From Deltaproteobacteria bacterium (GTDB taxonomy: Bacteria > Myxococcota > B64-G9), in contig JAUVAM010000056.1 of NCBI GenBank assembly GCA_030591745.1, positions 1-10,466 on the forward strand: a DNA stretch of 10,466 nt, read 5' to 3'. The notes beneath the pieces are model-generated. The model made no database searches. It saw only the letters and a list, made by a program, of their open reading frames with translations, and was not told the origin of the DNA. Position numbers and translations under genes: made by a program. Numbering within the stretch: position 1 is the stretch's first letter; each line of letters begins with the position of its first letter. Shown piece after piece: positions 5,301 to 10,466 of this stretch.

Positions 5301-7130
5301 CTAAACCGAGAACGAACTGTGGCCGGGCAGGACGATCTCAGCCTTGCCGTCCCCGTCGAAATCAGCGATGGCGGCGGCAAAGGCATAGGTCGAATCCCCC
5401 CCCCCCTCGATGGCCCTGGCCGGAACCACGGGGGTGCCGTTCTCGGCATTGAGCACGTAAAGCTGGTCGGATCCCACCACGATTTCCGGCAAACCGTCCT
5501 GATCCAGGTCGGCGACAGCCGGGTGACCTTCGGACACCGCGGCGTTCTCCCAGATGAGAGTGCATTGGGCGTCCATGGCGCGCTTGCCGCCCACCACCTC
5601 GAGGACATCATCCCCGTTGATATCCAAAGGCACGGTCATGGAGTTCACCGTCTCCAAGCCCGGACCCGAACAGCGGAAGACGCCCCCGGAGATGATGGTG
5701 TAGTCGGTGATGATCTCCACCACCCCGTCTCCCTCCAGGTCGGCGATGGCCGGAGCAGAGTAAACGTATCCATATATTTGTCCGGTACAGCCCTCATCGA
5801 TGGTCCACTTGAGCGTCCCATCGTGCTCCAGGACGTAGAGACCACCTCCGATGCGACATGCGGCGATTTCGGGCAAGCCGTCACCGTCCACGTCGCCCAC
5901 AGCCAGACCGGCCCCGGCCGTCAAATCGAGACCAGCCACCGTGAAGGCAAGCTCGCCGCTGTCGCCATGCAGGACGGTCAGCGTGCCGGCAGAATAGACG
6001 CTGTCCTCAAAGGTGGTCACGAGTACATCCGGAATATCCAGAGCATCGATGGCTCCATCGCCGTTGTCGTCGGTCAGGTTGGCCACCACGGGGGGCATCA
6101 TGATATCGCCACCGGACCACTCCCATTCCAACACCGGCTGGTTGAACTCGCCTGCTATCTGCCCAGGGTAATACTCGCAAGGATAGGTGCTCACCAGCGG
6201 CAGGCACTGACCCAAATCCAAATCGCAAAACATCCCATCCGGGCATTCCACAGTCGATGCGCAGGCATCCCCGGGCATGGTACACAAGCCCAGGTGGCAA
6301 ACCTCGCCGGCCCCACAACAGATCTGATCCTGGCCACAGGGCGCGGATCCACCGCAGTCCCGCAAGCAATGATCTTGTTCGCAGATTTGATCAGCAGCGC
6401 AACAAGCGTCGGCACACACCTGGGATCCCGGACAGCACAATCCGTCCAGGCAAAGCTCCCCTGCCCCACAACAAGAATCCCCACACACCTGAGCGGTCAG
6501 ACAGCAAGCCCCGGACACACAGGAATCCCCGGCATCACAACAAACACCGTCGCAGACCTGGTCGCTTGCACAACAAGCCCCGGACACACAAAAATCCCCG
6601 GCATCACAACAAACACCGTCGCAGACCTGGTCGCTTGCACAACAAGCCCCGGACACACAAAAATCCCCGGCGTTGCAACAAGCACCGCCGCAAACCTGGT
6701 CGCTTGCACAACAGGACCCGGACACACAGGAATCCTCGGCGTTGCAGCAGTCTTCGCCGCAAACCTGCTCGCTCGCACAACAAGCCCCGGACACACAGGA
6801 ATCCCCGGTGCCGCAGCAGTCTTCGCCGCAGACTAGGTCGCTCGCACAACAAGCCCCGGACACGCAGGAATCCCCAGTGCCGCAGCAGTCTTCACCACAA
6901 ACCTGCTCGCTTACACAACAGGCCCCGGACACACAGGAATCCCCGGTGCCGCAGCAGTCTTCGCCGCAGACTAGGTCGCTCGCACAACAGACCCCTGAGA
7001 CGCAAGCGCTCCCGATATCACAGCACACCTCCCCGCAGACATCCCCCGGGCAGCTTTGAATGGCATTGTCCGAACATCCGCTCACGAAACCGATGAGACA
7101 GGAGCACACAAAGAGAATCACACTTTTCAT
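5301..7130 (-). CDS. Cys-repeat / FG-GAP (VCBS) beta-propeller lipoprotein, ended by a premature TAG
   Basis: A 609-residue exported lipoprotein: hydrophobic signal with lipobox V16-S17-G18-C19, a Cys-rich array (27-254) of 23-residue units with six Cys each, a non-repeating Cys-rich linker (255-317), then a propeller from about 340. Calcium-binding-like FG-GAP motifs are DDNGDG (354-359), DVDGDGLPEI (413-422), DLEGDGVVEI (464-473), DINGDDVLEV (503-512), DLDQDGLPEI (541-550) and DFDGDGKAEI (590-599). The frame then meets TAG at 5303-5301, in the middle of the propeller. The open frame after it carries the next blades, so the protein as terminated lacks its last blades and C-terminal domain. 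CAG (Gln) is one transition away. GGAGG precedes ATG 7130 by nine bases. It is the first gene of the minus-strand operon and likely sits on the outer membrane; an adhesion or surface-binding role is inference. A G11 tract lies about 93 bases before the stop. Confidence 0.85.
   Translation of the reverse strand: MKSVILFVCSCLIGFVSGCSDNAIQSCPGDVCGEVCCDIGSACVSGVCCASDLVCGEDCCGTGDSCVSGACCVSEQVCGEDCCGTGDSCVSGACCASDLVCGEDCCGTGDSCVSGACCASEQVCGEDCCNAEDSCVSGSCCASDQVCGGACCNAGDFCVSGACCASDQVCDGVCCDAGDFCVSGACCASDQVCDGVCCDAGDSCVSGACCLTAQVCGDSCCGAGELCLDGLCCPGSQVCADACCAADQICEQDHCLRDCGGSAPCGQDQICCGAGEVCHLGLCTMPGDACASTVECPDGMFCDLDLGQCLPLVSTYPCEYYPGQIAGEFNQPVLEWEWSGGDIMMPPVVANLTDDNGDGAIDALDIPDVLVTTFEDSVYSAGTLTVLHGDSGELAFTVAGLDLTAGAGLAVGDVDGDGLPEIAACRIGGGLYVLEHDGTLKWTIDEGCTGQIYGYVYSAPAIADLEGDGVVEIITDYTIISGGVFRCSGPGLETVNSMTVPLDINGDDVLEVVGGKRAMDAQCTLIWENAAVSEGHPAVADLDQDGLPEIVVGSDQLYVLNAENGTPVVPARAIEGGGDSTYAFAAAIADFDGDGKAEIVLPGHSSFSV
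5396..5406. repeat. C11/G11 homopolymer inside the FG-GAP lipoprotein gene
   Basis: Eleven consecutive C on the plus strand (eleven G in the coding strand) encode the end of Glu575, Gly576-Gly578 and the start of Asp579. At eleven bases the frame is continuous on both sides (FG-GAP motifs before and after). Tracts this long are prone to slippage. Confidence 0.9.
6369..7052 (-). repeat. Tandem array of 69-bp (23-residue) Cys-rich repeats
   Basis: Nine complete 23-residue units (codons 48-254, exactly 621 bases) follow a degenerate first unit (27-47). Each unit has Cys at positions 1, 2, 8, 12, 13 and 19, with the pattern CCxSxxVCGxxCC then xxGDxCVSGA. Units towards the C-terminal side of the array drift (CCLTAQVCGDSCC, CCPGSQVCADACC). 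The spacing of Cys pairs suggests a rod of small disulfide-bonded modules. The units at 6532-6600 and 6601-6669 are identical at the DNA level. Confidence 0.9.
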
Positions 7131-7265
7131 GACTGAGGTCCTCCACGAAAAAAGAAAGCAATTTTCCGCAGCTGAGGGATAACTATTTCAAAACGCTCTT
7201 TTGTATCCACAATGACTGAATCTGCCAGGAATCGAATCCAAAATCTATCCATTCCTTCACTCCAT

Positions 7266-7273
7266 CCCCCCCC
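7266..7273. repeat. C8 homopolymer in the leader of the minus-strand operon
   Basis: Eight consecutive C on the plus strand, about 136 bases upstream of the lipoprotein start codon at 7130 and inside its probable promoter or leader. Confidence 0.85.
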
Positions 7274-7289
7274 GAACACTGTCATCTTA

Positions 7290-7303
7290 GCAATCATTTT
7301 TCC
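7290..7303 (-). promoter_or_regulatory. Weak -24/-12-like site facing the lipoprotein operon
   Basis: On the minus strand the sequence reads CGGAAAAATGATTGCT: GG (7303-7302) and GC (7291-7290) have the exact ten-base sigma-54 spacing and TTGCT is perfect, but the -24 box lacks the CAC of TGGCAC. It is placed plausibly, about 150 bases before the first start codon of the operon. A chance match is quite possible. Confidence 0.2.
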
Positions 7304-7380
7304 GTCCAATTGCCTCCCTTGCGATAATCTGTCTTTTTTGTCGCACAAACAGTGAGTTAGCCAACACGAACACAACTGAC

Positions 7381-7396
7381 GTATCCTTCGGGGTAC
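7381..7396. repeat. 6-bp palindrome with TTCG loop
   Basis: GTATCC-TTCG-GGGTAC forms a six-pair stem (one T-G wobble if read as RNA) closed by the stable C(UUCG)G tetraloop. As DNA it is an imperfect inverted repeat about 105-120 bases upstream of the predicted sigma-54 transcription start, a usual distance for an activator site. Confidence 0.4.
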
Positions 7397-7475
7397 AAAC
7401 CACCGCCCAGCGACATGAATCCCCCCAAAAGGACAGAAAAACTATCAACAAAAACAAACATCCAAAATTCTGGCA

Positions 7476-7492
7476 TTGGCACGGTCATTGCT
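7476..7492 (+). promoter_or_regulatory. Sigma-54 (-24/-12) promoter of the subtilase gene
   Basis: TTGGCACGGTCATTGCT matches the RpoN consensus TGGCACG-N4-TTGCW at every specified base, with GG at 7478-7479 and GC at 7490-7491 separated by the required ten bases. The predicted start of transcription is near 7503, leaving a leader of about 74 bases before the ATG at 7577. The position, orientation and completeness of the match make a chance occurrence unlikely. Such promoters need an AAA+ enhancer-binding protein, whose identity is unknown here. Confidence 0.8.
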
Positions 7493-7566
7493 ATAAACCA
7501 TGTCAATCAAGATCTGTCGATTCGCACAAACGTAATAAGAAAAACCAAACGTTGGCTTTGAAAATT

Positions 7567-7572
7567 GGGAGG
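7567..7572 (+). promoter_or_regulatory. Ribosome-binding site fixing the subtilase start
   Basis: GGGAGG ends four bases before ATG 7577. An in-frame TTG at 7565 overlaps this site and so cannot sensibly be the start; the signal peptide also begins properly at ATG 7577. Confidence 0.8.
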
Positions 7573-7576
7573 GTTC

Positions 7577-9391
7577 ATGAAAGCAATCACTCTGTTTACT
7601 ATTTTGGCGACCGCGTTACTTGCTCAGGTGGCTGTGGCCCAGGATCTCAACATCCCACCGACCACCGCCGAGTTCGTCCCCAATCAGCTAATCGTCAAAT
7701 TCAATCCAGCCGCGGCACCAAACGAAGTAGCCCAGGCCAAGGCGCAAAACGGCGCGCGGGAAATCCGCGGCCTGTTCAACGGTTACAAGCTTCTTCGCCT
7801 CCCAGCGGGGAACAATCCGCTCGCCGCGGCCAAACGATTCAAGAAGAACCCCGTCGTTCAGGCCGCCTATCCGGACTACCTGGCCTATGCATTGGCCTCC
7901 GCCTCCGATCCCCTCTACGGCTACCAGTGGCACTTCGACAACATCAACCTGGAGTCGGCCTGGGACGTGACCACGGGTTCATCCTCGGTGATCGTGGCCG
8001 TATTGGACACGGGCCTTTCCACCGCCGGCGAAGATACGCCCGAGAACGAGAACCTGGTACCTGGCTATGACTTCGCCTACGGCGACTCCGACACCCACGA
8101 TGGCAATCGTCACGGAACCCACGTGAGCGGCACCATCGCCCAGGCCACCAACAACGGGCTGGGCGTGGCCGGTATGGCCCCCGGCGTCAGCTTGATGCCG
8201 GTCAAAGTCCTCGACGACAACGGCAGTGGCGCCACCTCCATCATCGCCGCCGGCATCGTCTTCGCCGCCGACAACGGCGCTCGGGTCATCAACATGAGCC
8301 TGGGCTACCCGGCCGGCTACACGCCTCCTGATGCTGAATACAACCTGCTTCTCGATGCCATCATCCATGCCATCAACAAGGGCGTCATCATCATCGCCGC
8401 TTCCGGCAACGACTCGGCTCGCGACGCCATCGGCTATCCGGCCGCCTACCCCGAAGTGGTCGCTGTCGGCGCCACCGATTTTGGCAACAGGGTCACCCGC
8501 TACTCCAACAAAGGCCCGGGCCTCGACATCTGCGCCCCCGGCGGCGACACCTCGCGCGACAAAAACCGCGACGGCTACCCTGATGGTGTGCTCCAGGAAA
8601 CCTTCGATTCCGATGGCAATTTCGGCTACTTCTTCTTCCAGGGCACCTCGATGGCCACCCCGCACGTGGCCGCGGCAGCCGGCCTCGTCCTGTCCGCCAA
8701 TGAATGCCTGAGCCCGGCGCAAGTGCGCCAAATCCTGACCTCGACGGCGACCGATCTGGGCGACGCCGGCTACGACACATCCTACGGCTACGGTTTGCTC
8801 AATGTCTCCGCAGCCGTTCAGGCCGCCTTGACGACCCAATGCTCCACGCCGACACCGACATGCACAGACGACGCCGACTGCGACGACACGATCGCTTGCA
8901 CCCTGGACGCCTGCACCGCCGGTGTCTGCACCCACACCACCCAGGACGCCATGTGCGACAACGGCCTCGGCCTGTTCTGTGACGGCGAGGAAGTCTGCTC
9001 CGCCACCGAGGGTTGTGTCTCGACCGGCGATCCCTGCACCCATCTCTGCGATGATACTTTGGACGCCTGCGTCGAGTGCCTAAGCGCCACAGACTGCAAC
9101 GATGGAGAAAGCTGCTCTGATGATTCCTGCAAAGCGGGCACCTGCGACAGCACCTGGGCGGTTTGCAGCATGACCCCCGATGGATGCTGTGCGCCCGATT
9201 GCTCCTTCGAGACCGACGCCGACTGTGTCTCCGAGCCCGTTTGCGGCGACGGCGTCTGCGAAGGAAGCGTTCTCGGTGAGACCTGCGGCAGCTGCAAGGC
9301 CGACTGCCCACGCGTGCGCAGCAACTGTTGCGGCGACTACACCTGCGGTCCTCTCGAATCCGCGGCCAGCTGCCCGATCGACTGCCTCTAA
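7577..9391 (+). CDS. Secreted subtilisin-like serine protease (family S8) with Cys-rich C-terminal tail
   Basis: A 604-residue secreted endopeptidase. Residues 1-21 are a Sec signal peptide (MKAITLFTILATALLAQ, then VAVA before Q22). A pro-domain of the I9/fervidolysin type follows (about 33-104: FVPNQLIVKF, RFKKNPVVQAAYPDYL). The S8 catalytic domain spans about 115-415 with Asp144 in VAVLDTG, His179 in RHGTHVSGT, oxyanion Asn278 in AASGN and Ser358 in GTSMATPHVAA, all intact. From 422 to 604 the protein is Cys-rich, with segments such as CTDDADCDDTIACTLDAC, CDGEEVC, CLSATDC, and CGDGVCEGS followed by ETCGSCKADC, of a kind common on myxobacterial-type exported proteins; these may tether or stabilise the enzyme. 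Transcription is probably from the sigma-54 promoter at 7476-7492. A second S8 gene follows after 103 bases. Substrates are unknown; nutrient scavenging, predation or processing of surface proteins are possible. Confidence 0.93.
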   Translation: MKAITLFTILATALLAQVAVAQDLNIPPTTAEFVPNQLIVKFNPAAAPNEVAQAKAQNGAREIRGLFNGYKLLRLPAGNNPLAAAKRFKKNPVVQAAYPDYLAYALASASDPLYGYQWHFDNINLESAWDVTTGSSSVIVAVLDTGLSTAGEDTPENENLVPGYDFAYGDSDTHDGNRHGTHVSGTIAQATNNGLGVAGMAPGVSLMPVKVLDDNGSGATSIIAAGIVFAADNGARVINMSLGYPAGYTPPDAEYNLLLDAIIHAINKGVIIIAASGNDSARDAIGYPAAYPEVVAVGATDFGNRVTRYSNKGPGLDICAPGGDTSRDKNRDGYPDGVLQETFDSDGNFGYFFFQGTSMATPHVAAAAGLVLSANECLSPAQVRQILTSTATDLGDAGYDTSYGYGLLNVSAAVQAALTTQCSTPTPTCTDDADCDDTIACTLDACTAGVCTHTTQDAMCDNGLGLFCDGEEVCSATEGCVSTGDPCTHLCDDTLDACVECLSATDCNDGESCSDDSCKAGTCDSTWAVCSMTPDGCCAPDCSFETDADCVSEPVCGDGVCEGSVLGETCGSCKADCPRVRSNCCGDYTCGPLESAASCPIDCL

Positions 9392-9494
9392 GTTCCCGCC
9401 TCTCCCGGATCTCCACCCCAGTCCCTGAGAAAATCATGGGCCCGAAAGGCCGCCCAGGTTAGACTGCCCGTGGAGGGGGCGAAGGGATTTAGGC

Positions 9495-10466
9495 ATGCGA
9501 ATCAACTTGCTTGGTTGGATATTGGCCACGCTGCTGGGCGTGTTCCCGGGCACCTTCGCCCAAGCAGAAAGTCGCCCCAAGAATCTGGGCCCCCGCCTCA
9601 GTCGTATCCTGTCCGGCGAGAGCAGCCCCGGCGGTCCCATTTGGCTGCGAGTGGTCACGCGCAAAGGCGCAAAGGCCGCGGTCCCCATGAATCGCGTAAG
9701 AGCCTTTCTTTCGCCCAAGGCCCCCCATGCATCCTGCGATGATGCCAGTGGGCGTGGTCATCTTTGGCTCCGAGTGGCGCCGGAAGAAATTGAAGAGACC
9801 GTAAACCGACTACTGGCCGGCCCCGAGGTCATCTGGGTCGCCGAACAGCCTGAACTGGAGTTCAAAAACGACAACTCATCCTGGCTGATTCAGTCAGGCT
9901 CGGTAGACACAGGCCGCAGCATCTTCGCTCACGGTCTGACCGGTCGGGGTCAAATTGTGGCCGTGGCCGACTCGGGACTCGACTCGGACGCCTGCCAATT
10001 TCGTTTGGGGCCCGAGCGAGATCAGGTAACCCTCGCCATCAACTTCCCCCAACCACCGGGCGCGGTGCAGGACAAACCTGCCGAGAAGGTCATCACCTAC
10101 TATCTGGTGGGGGCGGCCGAAGCTTATGACGACAACACAGGCGGGTTCCCTGGCACCCACACCGCCGGCAACGTGCTGGGCGACAACTACGCCCATCTGG
10201 CCGAAGACGGCGACGCAGGCCACGACAGCCAGGATGGTATGGCACCAGCGGCGCAATTGGTCATGCAAGACATCGGCGCCAACGACGGCCGCTTAAGCGG
10301 TTTGCGCGGTGTATCCAGCTACGATCTGATGAAACAGGCTCACGACACGGGGGCCCGCATCCACAACAACACTTATGGGTTTTCTATGCTCTCAACCTCC
10401 TACGATGCGGACTCGGCCTCCATCGACGAGGCGGCATGGCGCTTAAACGACCTGCTCATCGTCTTC
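9495..10466 (+). CDS. Subtilisin-like protein of the KP-43 type, partial; catalytic His replaced by Pro
   Basis: The frame opens at ATG 9495 (AAGGG eight bases upstream) and runs to the window edge, giving 324 residues without a stop. Residues 1-24 are a signal peptide (MRINLLGWILATLLG, then TFAQA). Residues 45-120 resemble a short pro-domain (GGPIWLRVVTRKGA, VNRLLAGPEVIWVAEQPE). From about 130 the sequence follows the KP-43-like S8 pattern: GLTGRGQIVAVADSGLDSD (147-165, catalytic Asp159), GTHTAGNVLGD (220-230), DGMAPAAQLVMQDIG (247-261) and GARIHNNTYG (286-295). Where active members have His before GTH, this one has Pro219 (TGGFPGTHTAG). Gly220-Thr221-His222 are conserved, so the alignment is not in doubt. 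Ser and Asn of the active site lie beyond the window. One base change (CCT from CAT) would explain it. It may be a pseudoenzyme, a damaged copy, or contain a sequence error. It probably shares a transcript with the protease ahead of it. Confidence 0.85.
   Translation, partial: MRINLLGWILATLLGVFPGTFAQAESRPKNLGPRLSRILSGESSPGGPIWLRVVTRKGAKAAVPMNRVRAFLSPKAPHASCDDASGRGHLWLRVAPEEIEETVNRLLAGPEVIWVAEQPELEFKNDNSSWLIQSGSVDTGRSIFAHGLTGRGQIVAVADSGLDSDACQFRLGPERDQVTLAINFPQPPGAVQDKPAEKVITYYLVGAAEAYDDNTGGFPGTHTAGNVLGDNYAHLAEDGDAGHDSQDGMAPAAQLVMQDIGANDGRLSGLRGVSSYDLMKQAHDTGARIHNNTYGFSMLSTSYDADSASIDEAAWRLNDLLIVF

Larger units (their letters stand above)
7131..7576. other. Divergent intergenic region, relatively AT-rich
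   Basis: This 446-base stretch separates the two divergent transcription units and is visibly richer in A/T than the flanking genes. It holds the ribosome sites of both neighbours, a sigma-54 promoter facing right (7476-7492), a palindrome with a TTCG loop (7381-7396), a weak -24/-12-like site facing left (7290-7303) and C runs at 7266-7273 and 7421-7426. I see no convincing gene in it; the one open frame of about 82 codons on the minus strand (7375-7127) starts with TTG and looks like chance. Confidence 0.75.

Noticed and set aside
5301..5303. Pyrrolysine or wholesale amber reassignment at the TAG
   Set aside because: The gene is not a methylamine methyltransferase, and TAG serves as an ordinary stop for the neighbouring SDR gene next to a ribosome site. 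Nonsense mutation, suppression or error are simpler.
4899..6836. A 645-codon open frame on the plus strand, antisense to the FG-GAP lipoprotein
   Set aside because: The minus strand here has a lipobox, exact Cys periodicity and FG-GAP motifs; the plus-strand product is a low-complexity His/Gln/Pro/Thr-rich reading with no domain. High GC and the in-frame 69-bp repeat (a multiple of three) keep the shadow frame open.
6369..7052. CRISPR-like array
   Set aside because: The 69-bp repeats are contiguous without spacers, keep a coding frame and encode a Cys-rich protein segment.
7127..7375. An 82-codon minus-strand frame ending in an ATGA overlap with the lipoprotein start
   Set aside because: It starts with TTG, has no clear ribosome site, no recognisable domain, and lies in AT-leaning promoter DNA. 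The four-base overlap is the only point in its favour.
7565..7567. TTG start for the subtilase
   Set aside because: It would use the ribosome site itself as coding sequence; ATG 7577 gives a clean signal peptide and good spacing.
7979..9043. A 354-codon open frame on the minus strand inside the subtilase gene
   Set aside because: It is Gly/Ala/Val-rich without domains and is the usual GC-skew shadow of a strongly supported S8 protease.
9437..9456. Terminator between the two subtilase genes
   Set aside because: TGGGC and GCCCA can pair, with an inner CC-GAAA-GG, but the stem has a two-base bulge and no T-tract follows, so it is too weak to call.

Overview
The window looks like chromosomal DNA from a Gram-negative bacterium with large, cysteine-rich secreted proteins and sigma-54 control, most probably a member of the Myxococcota or a related former deltaproteobacterial lineage. 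This placement rests on protein style (Cys-rich tails on subtilases, FG-GAP lipoproteins, many lipoboxes), the high-GC coding regions and a textbook -24/-12 promoter. It is an inference, not a taxonomic result.

Left part (1-7130, all on the minus strand): a compact gene cluster that reads from 7130 down to the left edge. In transcription order it encodes a lipoprotein with a 23-residue Cys repeat array followed by an FG-GAP/VCBS propeller. That reading frame is cut by an in-frame TAG at 5303-5301, and its continuation (propeller end plus a CARDB-like domain) stays open to 4416. Next come an extended SDR (3beta-HSD/dihydroflavonol-reductase type), a TolB-like PD40 propeller lipoprotein, a probable outer-membrane beta-barrel, an extended SDR closely resembling the ArnA dehydrogenase/decarboxylase domain, and the start of another lipoprotein that runs off the window. 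Gaps between genes are 22, 12, 35, 15 and 68 bases, so a single operon is likely. Its products point to the cell envelope: three lipoproteins, one barrel and two probable sugar-nucleotide or related SDR enzymes. No specific pathway can be named.

Middle (7131-7576): a divergent, relatively AT-rich intergenic region. It holds a perfect sigma-54 promoter (TGGCACG-N4-TTGCT) facing right, a UUCG-loop palindrome about 100 bases upstream of it, a weak -24/-12-like site facing left, and a C8 tract.

Right part (7577-10466, plus strand): two consecutive secreted S8 (subtilisin-like) proteases. The first has an intact catalytic site and a long Cys-rich tail. The second belongs to the KP-43-like type, is cut by the window edge, and has proline where the catalytic histidine should be.

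The points most worth a second look are the interrupted lipoprotein gene with a G11 tract just before its amber codon, the G9 tract inside the Rossmann loop of the ArnA-like gene (together suggesting slippage-based phase variation of a surface operon), the sigma-54 promoter of the protease pair, and the His-to-Pro change in the second protease.
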